NCBI GenBank assembly: GCA_020355165.1
Contig: CP070661.1
Coordinates: 1,626,834-1,659,663, forward strand
Length of the DNA stretch: 32,830 nucleotides
From: Burkholderiales bacterium
GTDB taxonomy: Bacteria > Pseudomonadota > Gammaproteobacteria > Burkholderiales > Burkholderiaceae_F
Reading direction: 5' to 3'
The first letter of the stretch is position 1. Every line of letters begins with the position of its first letter. Shown piece by piece: positions 24,991-32,830 of the stretch. A model generated the notes under the pieces. That model ran no database searches and was not told the origin of the DNA. It worked only from the letters and a program-made list of their open reading frames with translations. The translations under genes and the position numbers were made by a program.

Positions 24991-25641
24991 ATGGCGGCTG
25001 GCGACCGGTTCGGAGCCCCCGCAGGGGGCGCGCTGGTGCTGGGCATCGGCAACGTCCTGTGGGCCGACGAGGGCTTTGGCGTGCGGGCGGTCGAGGCGCT
25101 GCACGATGCCTACGGCCTGCCCGAATCGGTCGAACTGCTCGACGGTGGCACGCAGGGCCTGAACCTGCTCGAGCCGCTGGTGAGCCACGAGGCGGTGCTG
25201 GTGCTCGACGCGATCGATTTCCAACTGGCGCCGGGCAGCCTGCGCGTGCTGCGCGGACGCGAGGTGCCGGCGTGGGCGGGCACCAAGATGAGCCTGCACC
25301 AGCAGAGCTTCCACGAGCTGCTGGCGATCGTCGACCTGCAGGGCCGCTTTCCTTCGAAGCTGACGCTGATAGGGGTGCAGCCCGAGCGGCTGGCCGACTT
25401 CGGCGGCAGCCTGAGCGAGTGCGTCCGCGCGCGGCTGCCGCTGGCGGTCGAGCTGGCCGTACGCGAACTCGCCGCATGGGGTTTCCCGGCGCAGCCGCGC
25501 AGCGGCCGGGCGCCGCAGCGGCTGAACGCCGAGGCGCTGGCGCTCGAGTCCTACGAGTCGGGCCGGCCCGCCGAGAGCGAGGCCTGCCGCATCGGCGATG
25601 CGCGGTTCCTGAACCGGCGCCACACACTGGAGTCACGCTGA
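24991..25641 (+). CDS. hupD: Hydrogenase maturation endopeptidase
   Basis: A nickel-dependent checkpoint protease that removes the C-terminal peptide of HupL once nickel is in place. The 216-residue protein has the family opening LVLGIGNVLWADEGFGVRAVE. Expected nickel-binding residues are E27 (DEGFG), D73 or D76 (VLDAID) and H103 (SLHQQSFHE), and LIGVQPERLADFG is also typical. The C-terminal 45 residues are more variable, ending in a basic tail. The ATG at 24991 is the only ATG close to the conserved region, but there is no ribosome binding site, and an inverted repeat sits directly before it. Its stop overlaps the hupF start (TGATG). Confidence 0.93.
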   Translation: MAAGDRFGAPAGGALVLGIGNVLWADEGFGVRAVEALHDAYGLPESVELLDGGTQGLNLLEPLVSHEAVLVLDAIDFQLAPGSLRVLRGREVPAWAGTKMSLHQQSFHELLAIVDLQGRFPSKLTLIGVQPERLADFGGSLSECVRARLPLAVELAVRELAAWGFPAQPRSGRAPQRLNAEALALESYESGRPAESEACRIGDARFLNRRHTLESR

Positions 25642-25979
25642 TGTGCATCGGCGTGCCGATGCGGATCGAGAGCGGCGACGGCCTGGTCGCGGTGGCGGCG
25701 AGCGAGGGTGCCGACGGCACGATCCGGCGGCACACGCTCGACATGCTGATCGTCGGGGCGCAGTCGCCGGGCACCTGGGTGCTGACCTTCTGCGGCGCGG
25801 CGCGGCGCGTGCTCGACCCGCTCGAGGCGCGGCAGATCCGCGACGCGCTGTCGGCACTGGCCGTCGCGCTCGATGCCGGCGGCGATCCCGGCGCGCCGCA
25901 AAGCCGGGCGATCGATGCGCTGTTCGCCGACCTCGTCGAGCGCACGCCGCAGCTGCCCGAGCACCTGCGATCCGGCTGA
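25641..25979 (+). CDS. hupF: HypC/HupF family hydrogenase maturation chaperone
   Basis: A 112-residue protein starting MCIGVPMRI; the cysteine right after the initiator methionine is the essential residue through which HypC proteins carry the Fe(CN)2CO moiety and contact the large subunit precursor. It corresponds to HoxL of the Ralstonia membrane-bound hydrogenase operon, the operon-specific paralogue of HypC. It is longer than general HypC proteins (about 80-90 residues) owing to a C-terminal extension, as in HupF relatives. The start overlaps the hupD stop by one base, so translation is likely coupled. Confidence 0.92.
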   Translation: MCIGVPMRIESGDGLVAVAASEGADGTIRRHTLDMLIVGAQSPGTWVLTFCGAARRVLDPLEARQIRDALSALAVALDAGGDPGAPQSRAIDALFADLVERTPQLPEHLRSG

Positions 25980-25991
25980 GGAGCGAGGCCG

Positions 25992-26465
25992 ATGGACACC
26001 GAAACCGCTGCAACGGCTGACCGGCGTGCAATGCACCCGCTGCTCGAGCGCCTGGTCGAGCTGTGTGGCGCGACGGTGCTCGGGGCTGCGGATCTGGACG
26101 CCTGGGGCAGCCAGCCGGGGGCGGCGCTGCTGGCCTTCACCGAGGACCCGGTGCTGTATCGCGAGACGCTCGACCTGGCGGTGATCGTTCCCGAACTGGC
26201 GCAAGCGCTGCCGGGCCGCTTCCGCATTGGCGTGCTGCTGCCGGCGGCGGCAAGGGCGGCGGCGCCCCGCTACGGATTCCGCCGCTGGCCGGCGCTGGTG
26301 CTGCTGAAGGATGGCCGCTACGTCGGCGCCATCGATGGCCTGCGCGAGTGGCAGGCCTACGTCGAGGAGCTGTCGCGTCTGCTCGCCGCCGAGCCGACAC
26401 GCCCGCCGACCATCGGCATCGCCGTCGCAGCCGATCGCCACGCCGCCGCGCGCGGCTGCCACTGA
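25992..26465 (+). CDS. hupG: HyaE/HupG-type thioredoxin-like hydrogenase chaperone
   Basis: A 157-residue member of the HyaE/HoxO family. The thioredoxin fold is recognisable from ALLAFTEDPVLYRET, FRIGVLLPAAARAAAPRYGF and the cis-proline strand RWPALVLLKDGRYVGAIDG, but the CxxC redox pair is absent, as usual for this family. Relatives bind the small-subunit precursor before Tat export and help to keep it from early transport or oxygen damage. It lies 12 bp after hupF. The first 13 residues are not conserved; an internal ATG at residue 14 (MHPLLERL) could be the real start. Confidence 0.88.
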   Translation: MDTETAATADRRAMHPLLERLVELCGATVLGAADLDAWGSQPGAALLAFTEDPVLYRETLDLAVIVPELAQALPGRFRIGVLLPAAARAAAPRYGFRRWPALVLLKDGRYVGAIDGLREWQAYVEELSRLLAAEPTRPPTIGIAVAADRHAAARGCH

Positions 26466-26498
26466 CTTCCCGCCCGACCCAGCAGCAAGAGGAGCGCG

Positions 26499-27371
26499 AT
26501 GAAAGAGTTTCCGATTCCGGTGCGTGTCGCGGCCGATGCCCTCGGCGCCGGTTCGCAGGCGGTCGACGAGGCCGTCAGCTACATGCCCTTTCCGCTCGAG
26601 GTGCCGACCTTCTCGATGCCGCAGGTGCCCGAGGATGCCGACGCGGCGAGCATCGGTGCGGCCCGCCGGCTGCTGGCGCGCTTCGCCGAGCGGATGGAAA
26701 ACGGCGGCTCGCCGCGCGTCGAGCTGTCGTCGGTGCCGGCGACCGTGCTGCGCGTGCTGAACGACTCGCTCGGCGAGGGCGAGGTGTCGGTGCGCATCGC
26801 CGCGCGCAACGGCGACGGCGGCGAGGTCCGCATCCAGGAAACGATGTTCGCCGGCGTCTGGCGCGAACTGCACCTGCGTGGCGACGGCGGCGTCGAGCAC
26901 GACTGGCTGCTCGCCTGCCCGGTGCCGCCGGTCGCGCGGGAGCGCGCGCAGCGTGCCGCCTCGACGCAGCTGCCGCCGCTCGAGCTGCCGTGCGGTGCAA
27001 TGAACGCGCCGGCGCTGCTGACCGAGATCCGCGAGCAGGTACAGCGCTTCCGGCCCGGCCACGGGCCGCACGTGATCAACCTGACGCTGCTGCCGCTGAC
27101 TGCCGAGGACCAGGCGGTGCTCGAGCAGGCCGCGCCGGTCGGACCGGTGGCGATCCTGTCGCGCGGCTTCGGCAACTGCCGCATCACGTCGACGGCGCTG
27201 CGCAACCTGTGGCGGGTGCAGTACTTCAACAGCATGCAGACGCTGATCCTGAACACCCTCGAGGTGATCGAGATGCCGGAGGTGGCGATGGCCGCCGCCG
27301 ACGACCTGGCCGACAGCCGCGAGCGCCTGCGCGAGCTGCTCGACTGGATGGGCCAGGACGGCTCGGCCTGA
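26499..27371 (+). CDS. hupH: HupH/HyaF-type hydrogenase expression/formation protein
   Basis: A 290-residue member of the HupH/HoxQ/HyaF family, thought to act on the small subunit during cluster assembly in oxygen-exposed hydrogenases. Characteristic are the N-terminal MKEFPIPVRV, MPFPLEVPTFSMP, and the C-terminal block RGFGNCRITSTALRN, WRVQYFNSMQTLILNTLEVI and ERLRELLDWMGQD. The exact biochemical role is not settled. AAGAGGAG at 26487-26494 is a good ribosome binding site for the ATG at 26499. The rubredoxin gene follows nine bases later. Confidence 0.92.
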   Translation: MKEFPIPVRVAADALGAGSQAVDEAVSYMPFPLEVPTFSMPQVPEDADAASIGAARRLLARFAERMENGGSPRVELSSVPATVLRVLNDSLGEGEVSVRIAARNGDGGEVRIQETMFAGVWRELHLRGDGGVEHDWLLACPVPPVARERAQRAASTQLPPLELPCGAMNAPALLTEIREQVQRFRPGHGPHVINLTLLPLTAEDQAVLEQAAPVGPVAILSRGFGNCRITSTALRNLWRVQYFNSMQTLILNTLEVIEMPEVAMAAADDLADSRERLRELLDWMGQDGSA

Positions 27372-27380
27372 GGCGCGCCG

Positions 27381-27563
27381 ATGGGCAGCGGACCGACCGC
27401 GCGGCTGGAGTGCAAGGTCTGCTGGTACGTGTACGACCCGGCTGCCGGCGACCCGGTGTGGCAGATCGAGCCGGGCACCGCCTTCGAGGACCTGCCGCCG
27501 CACTGGACCTGCCCCAACTGCGCCACCGAGAAGAGCGGGTTCCTGCTGCTCGACGATGACTGA
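27381..27563 (+). CDS. hupI: Rubredoxin of the hydrogenase operon
   Basis: A 60-residue rubredoxin with the iron-binding cysteines C11, C14 (CKVC) and C44, C47 (CPNC), and the usual YDPAAGDP and PGTAFEDLPPHWTCP stretches. HupI/HoxR-type rubredoxins support assembly of active hydrogenase under oxygen; in Ralstonia, HoxR is linked to correct formation of the clusters in the small subunit. Its last eight bases overlap the start of hupJ. Confidence 0.95.
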   Translation: MGSGPTARLECKVCWYVYDPAAGDPVWQIEPGTAFEDLPPHWTCPNCATEKSGFLLLDDD

Positions 27564-28119
27564 TCCCCCGTCTGCCGCTTTTGCCGATGCCGCCGTCGCC
27601 GTTGCGCGAGTGCAGGCGACGTTCGAGCGCGTGCAGCGCGAGCGGATGGCCGGCCTGCCGTTGCTCAACGAGGCGCTGCGGGTCGAGCTCATCGGGCTGC
27701 GCCGCTGGCGCGGCCTGTGGCTGGGCGTGCTGATCACGCCCTGGTTCATCAACCTGCTGCTGCTGCCCGGCGACGGCCGGGCAGACGATGAGGAAGTGGC
27801 GGCGCGCTGGCCGGCCGTGCGGCCCGGCGAGTATGCGCAGTTCGCCTTTCCGGCCGGCGTGCTGGGCTTCCTCGCCGGCCGCGAAGGCGAGCTGGGCGAG
27901 TACCTGTCCTGCTCGCTGTTTTCCCCGGTGTTCGAGTTCGCCGACCACGACATCGCGCGGCAGACGGCCGAGGCGTGCCTGCAGGCGCTGTTCGACCCGG
28001 CCGTGGCTGGCGGCAGGCCGGCGGCCGAGCCGCCAGCCGTTGAGCCAGTGCAGGTCGGCAAGCGCGACTTCCTGCGCGGCCGCTGGCAGCCGGCGGTCTC
28101 GCCGCCCGCGGATCCGTGA
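27556..28119 (+). CDS. hupJ: HybE-family hydrogenase assembly chaperone
   Basis: A 187-residue protein of the HybE/HoxT/HupJ family. Diagnostic stretches are FERVQRERMAGLPLLNEALRVE, GLWLGVLITPWFINLLLLPG, PAGVLGFLAGREGELGEYLSCSLFSPVFEF and the C-terminal KRDFLRGRW. In E. coli HybE binds the precursor of the Tat-exported small subunit. It overlaps hupI by eight bases and hupK by one (TGATG), signs of coupled translation. Confidence 0.92.
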   Translation: MTDPPSAAFADAAVAVARVQATFERVQRERMAGLPLLNEALRVELIGLRRWRGLWLGVLITPWFINLLLLPGDGRADDEEVAARWPAVRPGEYAQFAFPAGVLGFLAGREGELGEYLSCSLFSPVFEFADHDIARQTAEACLQALFDPAVAGGRPAAEPPAVEPVQVGKRDFLRGRWQPAVSPPADP

Positions 28120-29204
28120 TGGTGGCGCCCGAGCTGGCCGGCCAACTGAGGGTGACGGTCCGGGCGCGCGATGGCTGCGTGCAGCAGGCCCGGATCGAAT
28201 CGACGCGCCCGCAGCTGGCGAACCGGCTGCTGGCAGGCAAGCCGGCCGCCGAGGCGGTGGCGATGGTGCCGCAGCTGTTCGCGATCTGTGGCCGCTCGCA
28301 GCACGTCGCCGCCGAACTGGCGCTCGACGCCGCGCTCGGCGAGCCTGCCGCCGCCGACGCGGCGCAGCTTCGACGCGTCGAAGGCGAGATGGCCCAGGAG
28401 TACCTGTGGCGGGCGCTGATCGACTGGTCGCGGGCCGCCGGCGGCGCGGCCGACGCGACCACGATGGCCGCTGCGCGCTCGGCCCTCGCACACGACGACC
28501 GCGGGCTGCTGCGGGTGATCGTCGAACGCGAGGTGCTCGGCACCGATCCGCGCCAGTGGTACGAGCGCGAGAGCGTGCCCGACTTCGAGATCTGGATTGC
28601 GCGCGGCGCTACCGCGTCGGCGCGCTTCCTCGGCCAGGTGCAGCGCGACGGCCCGCGGCACGGCGCCAGCCGGGTGCCGCTGCTGCCGCGCTTCGACGGC
28701 GACGTGGCCGAGCGGATCGCCGCCACGCTCGACGCCGACGAGGACTTCGAGCGACGGCCGGTTTTCGACGGCGAGCCGGCGGAGACTGGCGCCGTTGCCC
28801 GGCTGTCACGGCAGCCGCTGGTGGCGGCGCTGAGCGACGCGTTCGGCCGCTCGACGCTGGTGCGCTTCGCCGCCCGCCTGTCCGAACTGGCGCGCATCGC
28901 CTGCGGCGAAGCGCCGGCGGCGCCGCTGGCCGGCAGCGTGCAGCTCGGCGCCGGGCGCGGGCTGGGCTGGGTCGAGACGGCGCGCGGCCTGCTGTTGCAC
29001 CAGATCGACCTGGACGGCGGGACGGTCCGCCGCTACCGCATCGTCGCGCCGACCGAATGGAACTTCCACCCGCAGGGAGCGCTGGCCGCCGCCACGGTCG
29101 GCGTGCGCGACACGAGTGCCGGCCAGCTCGCGCGGCGCACCGAGTGGCTGCTGCAGTCGCTCGACCCCTGCGTGGCCTACCAACTGGAAGTCGAGCATGC
29201 ATGA
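28119..29204 (+). CDS. hupK: HupK/HoxV-type large-subunit-like maturation protein
   Basis: A 361-residue protein related to hydrogenase large subunits but lacking their complete nickel site: the N-terminal region shows FAICGRSQHVAAELALDAAL where large subunits have the RxCGxC motif, and the C-terminus has a single DPCVAY in place of DPCxxC. Proteins of this family are proposed scaffolds that hold the Fe(CN)2CO group on its way from the Hyp proteins to the large subunit. ATG at 28119 overlaps the hupJ stop by one base; a GTG three bases upstream is an alternative. Its end overlaps hypA by eight bases. Confidence 0.88.
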   Translation: MVAPELAGQLRVTVRARDGCVQQARIESTRPQLANRLLAGKPAAEAVAMVPQLFAICGRSQHVAAELALDAALGEPAAADAAQLRRVEGEMAQEYLWRALIDWSRAAGGAADATTMAAARSALAHDDRGLLRVIVEREVLGTDPRQWYERESVPDFEIWIARGATASARFLGQVQRDGPRHGASRVPLLPRFDGDVAERIAATLDADEDFERRPVFDGEPAETGAVARLSRQPLVAALSDAFGRSTLVRFAARLSELARIACGEAPAAPLAGSVQLGAGRGLGWVETARGLLLHQIDLDGGTVRRYRIVAPTEWNFHPQGALAAATVGVRDTSAGQLARRTEWLLQSLDPCVAYQLEVEHA

Positions 29205-29538
29205 GATGTCGCTCGCCGAGGGCGTGCTCGGCGTCGTGCAGGATGCCGCCCGCGCGCACCACCCGTGCGCGGTGCGCACCGTGCGACTGGAGATCGGCGA
29301 GCTGGCGGCGGTCGAGCTCGACGCGCTGCGCTTCGCCTTCGAAGTGGTCAAGCGCGGCTCGGTGGCCGAGGACGCGCAGCTCGAGATCGTCCGCGTGCCG
29401 GGCAGCGCCTGGTGCATGCAGTGCTCGCGCAGCGTGTCGATCGCCGGGCGCGGCGAGCCCTGCCCCGGCTGCGGCGGCTGGCAGCTGCAGGTCACCAACG
29501 GCGAGCAGATGCGCGTGAAGGAACTCGAACTGGCCTGA
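29197..29538 (+). CDS. hypA: Nickel insertion protein HypA
   Basis: A 113-residue metallochaperone that works with HypB to deliver nickel to the large subunit. The nickel site is the N-terminal MHEMSL with H2; the structural zinc is bound by C73, C76 (CMQC) and C89, C92 (CPGC). The start overlaps the end of hupK by eight bases; an ATG four codons on would lose the essential histidine, so 29197 is the right start. hypB follows after ten bases. Confidence 0.96.
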   Translation: MHEMSLAEGVLGVVQDAARAHHPCAVRTVRLEIGELAAVELDALRFAFEVVKRGSVAEDAQLEIVRVPGSAWCMQCSRSVSIAGRGEPCPGCGGWQLQVTNGEQMRVKELELA

Positions 29539-29548
29539 GGAACGAACG

Positions 29549-30592
29549 ATGTGCACCACCTGCGGCTGCGGCAGCGGCCAGACCAAGATCGAAGGCGAGC
29601 ACGGGCAAACGCACGTGCATGCCGACGGCACGATCCACTCCCATCCGCACGCGCACGGCCACGGCGGCGAGGGCCATGACCACGCGCATCCCGGGCACCA
29701 CCACCATGGCCACCAGCACGTGCACAGCCACGAGCACGTCCACGCCGACGGCACGCGCCACGTGCACGAGCACGACCACGCGCATGACCCGGGTCACGAG
29801 CACGCCCATGAGCATGCCGACGGCGGCCCGGCGCATTCGCACGCAGCGGGGCTGACGCCGGCGCAGATGGTCAGGATCGAGCGCGACATCCTCGGCGCCA
29901 ACGACGAGATCGCCGCGCGCAACCGGCGCCGCTTCGAGGACGCCGGCGTCTTCGCGCTGAACCTCGTCTCCAGCCCCGGCGCTGGCAAGACCACGCTGCT
30001 GGTCGAGACGATCCGCGCGCTGGCAGCCGAGCTGCCGCTGGCGGTGATCGAGGGCGACCAGCAGACCTCGTTCGACGCCGACCGCATCCGCGCCACCGGC
30101 GCGCGGGCGATCCAGGTCAACACCGGCAAGGGCTGCCACCTCGACGCGGCGCAGGTCGAGCGCGCGCTGGCGCAGCTGGCGCCGGCCGAGGAGTCGGTGC
30201 TGTTCATCGAGAACGTCGGCAATCTGGTCTGCCCGTCGGCGTTCGACCTCGGCGAGGCGATGAAGGTGGTGGTGCTGTCGGTCACCGAAGGCGAGGACAA
30301 GCCGCTGAAATACCCCGACATGTTCGCCGCCAGCGCGTTGCTGCTGCTGAACAAGGTCGACCTGCTGCCGCACGTGAGCTTCGACGTGAAGCGGACGATC
30401 GAGTACGCGCGGCGGGTCCGGCCGGGCATCGAGGTGCTGCAGGTCTCGGCCACCACCGGCACCGGCATGGCGGCCTGGCTCGACTGGGTGCGCGAAGGCA
30501 GCCGGCGGGCGCGTGAACGGCGCCAGCAGACCGTCGCCGCGCTGCGCCGGCGGGTGGCGGAACTCGAGGCGCGAGTGGCGCAGCAGCGCTGA
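29549..30592 (+). CDS. hypB: Nickel-binding GTPase HypB with long histidine-rich region
   Basis: A 347-residue G3E GTPase of the nickel insertion step. The N-terminus MCTTCGC is the high-affinity nickel motif. Residues 18-98 contain 32 histidines, a nickel storage region much longer than in E. coli HypB, with the word HVHADGT at 22-28 and again at 63-69 suggesting an internal duplication of 41 residues. The GTPase domain from about residue 105 shows the P-loop SSPGAGKTT at 141-149, [13 protein letters not shown], the metal-binding [16 protein letters not shown] and the NKVD base-recognition motif. AGGAACG before the ATG serves as ribosome binding site. Confidence 0.97.
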   Translation: MCTTCGCGSGQTKIEGEHGQTHVHADGTIHSHPHAHGHGGEGHDHAHPGHHHHGHQHVHSHEHVHADGTRHVHEHDHAHDPGHEHAHEHADGGPAHSHAAGLTPAQMVRIERDILGANDEIAARNRRRFEDAGVFALNLVSSPGAGKTTLLVETIRALAAELPLAVIEGDQQTSFDADRIRATGARAIQVNTGKGCHLDAAQVERALAQLAPAEESVLFIENVGNLVCPSAFDLGEAMKVVVLSVTEGEDKPLKYPDMFAASALLLLNKVDLLPHVSFDVKRTIEYARRVRPGIEVLQVSATTGTGMAAWLDWVREGSRRARERRQQTVAALRRRVAELEARVAQQR

Positions 30593-30602
30593 ACGGGCAG
30601 CG

Positions 30603-32830
30603 ATGGACGGCACCGTCGTCAGCGGATCCAGCCGGCAGGCGCTGCGCGTGCGCGGGCGCGTGCAGGGGGTGGGCTTCCGGCCGTTCGTCTACCGGCTGGC
30701 GACCGACCTCGGGCTCGACGGCTGGGTTCGCAACGACGGTGAAGGCGTGCTGATCGCGCTGGCCGGCGAGGACGGGCAGCTGGCTCGTTTCGGCGCGCGG
30801 CTCGCCGCCGAGGCGCCGGCGCTGGCGCGGATCGACAGCGTCGAGACGCTGCCGGGCGAGCGCCTGACGATCCCGGCCGGTTTCTGCATCGAAGCCAGCG
30901 GCGCCGGGCCGGTGACCACCGGCATCACCCCCGATGCGGCGACCTGCGACGCCTGTCTCGCCGAACTGCTCGACCCCGCGGATCGCCGCTGGCGCTACCC
31001 GTTCATCAACTGCACGCACTGCGGGCCGCGCTTCACGATCACCGCGGCTGTGCCTTACGACCGGCCGATGACGAGCATGGCGCGCTTCGCGCTGTGCCCC
31101 GCCTGCCGGCGCGAGTACGACGATCCGCGCGACCGTCGCTTCCACGCGCAGCCGAACGCCTGCCCGCTGTGCGGACCGCGGCTGGCGCTGGCCGACGCCA
31201 CCGGCGCACCGCTTGCTGCCGATGACGTGATCGCCGCGGCGCTGGCGCGCATCGCCGCCGGCGAGATCGTCGCCGTCAAGGGGCTGGGCGGCTTCCACCT
31301 GGTCTGCGACGCGCACAACGCCGATGCGGTGGCGCGCCTGCGCGCACGCAAGCAGCGCGACGAGAAACCGTTCGCGGTGATGGTCGCCAACAGCGCGTCG
31401 GCGGGCTGCTTCGCCCGCATCGAACGCACTTCGGCGGCACTGCTCGAGGCAGTCGAACGACCGATCGTGCTGCTGCCGAAGAGCGACGGCTGCGACGGGC
31501 AGCTCGCCGGCGTGGCGCCGGGCCTGGCCGAGATCGGCCTGATGCTGCCGTACACGCCGATCCAGTACCTGCTGTTCCACGAGGCCGCCGGCCGACCCGT
31601 GGGCACGGCATGGCTGACGCAGCCGCAGCCGCTGGCGCTGGTGATGACCAGCGCTAATCCGGGCGGCGAACCGCTGGTGACCGCCAACGACGAGGCGATC
31701 GGCCGCCTCGGGGCGATCGCCGATGCCTTCGTGCTGCACGACCGCGACATCGTCGTGCGCTGCGACGACAGCGTGGTCCGGCCCGGCTTCGCAACGTCGG
31801 GCGGATCGCCGGCGGTGCGCCCGGCGCCGAGCTTCGTGCGCCGTGCCCGCGGCTACACGCCGGCGCCGATCGAGCTGGCGCGCGGCGGCCCGGCGGTGCT
31901 GGCCACCGGCGCCCACCTGAAGAGCACCGCCTGCCTGACGCGCGGCGCGCAGGCATTCCTGTCGCCGCACGTCGGCGACCTGAACAACGCCGCCAGCCGT
32001 CGTGCGCTCGACCAGGCAGTGGCGCACCTGCAGCGGGTGCTGGCGGTCCGCCCCGAGGCGATCGCGCACGACCTGCATCCGGACATCTTCAGCACGCAGC
32101 TGGCGCGGCGGCTGGCCGACGAGCTCGGCGTGCCGGCAATCGGCGTGCAGCACCACCACGCGCACATCGCCGCGATCGCGGCCGAGCACCGGGTCGAGGC
32201 GCCGTTGCTGGGCGTGGCGCTCGACGGCGTCGGCCTCGGCGAGAACGACCAGGCCTGGGGCGGCGAGCTGCTGCGCCTCGACGGGGGCCGTTACACCCGA
32301 ATCGGCCACCTCGGCGAGCTGCCGCTGCCCGGAGGCGACCGCGCGGCCCGCGAGCCGTGGCGGATGGCTGCCGCGGTCCTGCACCGGTGCGGCTGGGGCG
32401 ACGAGATCGCATCGCGCTTCGCCACCCAGCCTGCGGCCGCGGCGGTGGCGCAGATGCTGGCCCGCGACGTGAACTGCCCGCGCACCAGCAGCGCCGGCCG
32501 CTGGTTCGACGCCGCCGCTGGCCTGCTGGGCGTAAGCCGGGTGATGAACTACGAGGGGCAGGCGGCGATGCAGCTCGAGGCACTCGCCGCACGCCATCAA
32601 GGCGCCGTGCTCGAGGGCGGGCTGTGGCGGCTCGACGGCGGCGTGCTCGACCTGCTGCCGCTGCTGCGGCAGCTGGCCGACGAGCGCGACGCCGCTGCCG
32701 GCGCGGCGCTGTTTCACTCGACGCTCGCCGCAGCGCTGACCGAGTGGATCGCGCTGGCCGCGCGCCGCGAGCGGATCACCACCGTCGCGCTCGGCGGCGG
32801 CTGCCTGCTGAACCGGGTGCTGACGGCGCA
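30603..32830 (+). CDS. hypF: Carbamoyltransferase HypF, 3' end outside the window
   Basis: HypF makes the thiocyanate group on HypE from carbamoyl phosphate, the source of the cyanide ligands at the iron. About 742 codons are present. Domains in order: acylphosphatase-like (RVRGRVQGVGFRPFVYRLA, residues about 15-100), two zinc-finger motifs (CDAC ... CTHC and CPAC ... CPLC, about 115-195), a YrdC-like domain (VAVKGLGGFHLVCDAHN, TSANPGGEPL), and the Kae1-like carbamoyltransferase domain (AHDLHPDIFSTQLA, GVQHHHAHIAA, VALDGVGLGENDQAWGGELL). The frame is still open at the window end in GGGCLLNRVLTA, a motif close to the C-terminus of HypF, so perhaps 20-40 residues are missing. The start ATG at 30603 lies ten bases after the hypB stop. 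Confidence 0.96.
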   Translation, partial: MDGTVVSGSSRQALRVRGRVQGVGFRPFVYRLATDLGLDGWVRNDGEGVLIALAGEDGQLARFGARLAAEAPALARIDSVETLPGERLTIPAGFCIEASGAGPVTTGITPDAATCDACLAELLDPADRRWRYPFINCTHCGPRFTITAAVPYDRPMTSMARFALCPACRREYDDPRDRRFHAQPNACPLCGPRLALADATGAPLAADDVIAAALARIAAGEIVAVKGLGGFHLVCDAHNADAVARLRARKQRDEKPFAVMVANSASAGCFARIERTSAALLEAVERPIVLLPKSDGCDGQLAGVAPGLAEIGLMLPYTPIQYLLFHEAAGRPVGTAWLTQPQPLALVMTSANPGGEPLVTANDEAIGRLGAIADAFVLHDRDIVVRCDDSVVRPGFATSGGSPAVRPAPSFVRRARGYTPAPIELARGGPAVLATGAHLKSTACLTRGAQAFLSPHVGDLNNAASRRALDQAVAHLQRVLAVRPEAIAHDLHPDIFSTQLARRLADELGVPAIGVQHHHAHIAAIAAEHRVEAPLLGVALDGVGLGENDQAWGGELLRLDGGRYTRIGHLGELPLPGGDRAAREPWRMAAAVLHRCGWGDEIASRFATQPAAAAVAQMLARDVNCPRTSSAGRWFDAAAGLLGVSRVMNYEGQAAMQLEALAARHQGAVLEGGLWRLDGGVLDLLPLLRQLADERDAAAGAALFHSTLAAALTEWIALAARRERITTVALGGGCLLNRVLTA

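Overview
The window is GC-rich, gene-dense bacterial chromosome with no sign of phage or insertion sequences. The gene set and the hydrogenase gene order point to a betaproteobacterium (Burkholderiales or Rhodocyclales type); this is inference from family resemblance and synteny, not a database match.

Left part (1-12257), housekeeping and ion genes. A very large NAD-dependent glutamate dehydrogenase (minus strand) diverges from a DEDDh exonuclease/GIY-YIG nuclease fusion, with a roughly 103-bp nested palindrome between them. Then come a DUF1269 membrane protein, a convergent long SDR-type protein with a C-terminal SRPBCC-like domain, a 78-aa membrane protein, a Kup potassium transporter and a GDT1/TMEM165-type cation transporter.

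Middle part (12336-20524), a peptide-type ABC uptake operon: periplasmic binding protein, two permeases and two ATPases, followed without gaps by an N-formylglutamate amidohydrolase-like enzyme and an AstE/AspA-like metallo-deacylase. The two enzymes suggest that the imported compound is an N-acylated or formylated amino acid or peptide. The first four genes are separated by long gaps filled with palindromic repeat doublets and 81-bp-period tandem repeats; the last four genes are tightly packed.

Right part (20841 to the window end), an uptake [NiFe]-hydrogenase operon in the order hupS-L-C, (HigA-like gene), hupD-F-G-H-I-J-K, hypA-B-F. This is the order of the Ralstonia eutropha membrane-bound hydrogenase operon (hoxKGZMLOQRTV-hypABF). 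The small subunit carries the six cysteines typical of the [4Fe-3S] proximal cluster of oxygen-tolerant group 1d enzymes. The rubredoxin HupI and HupG, H, J and K fit assembly under oxygen. hypF runs off the window end.

The most unusual observations are: (i) an orphan HigA-type XRE regulator, with no HigB toxin gene, between hupC and hupD; (ii) two upstream regions, before hupS and before hupD, that each carry an FNR-like palindrome (TTGAY-N4-GTCAA) and a 17-19 bp GTTAC/GTAAC inverted repeat, suggesting a second promoter inside the hydrogenase cluster and perhaps a dedicated local regulator; (iii) repeat elements placed in each gap of the first half of the ABC operon.
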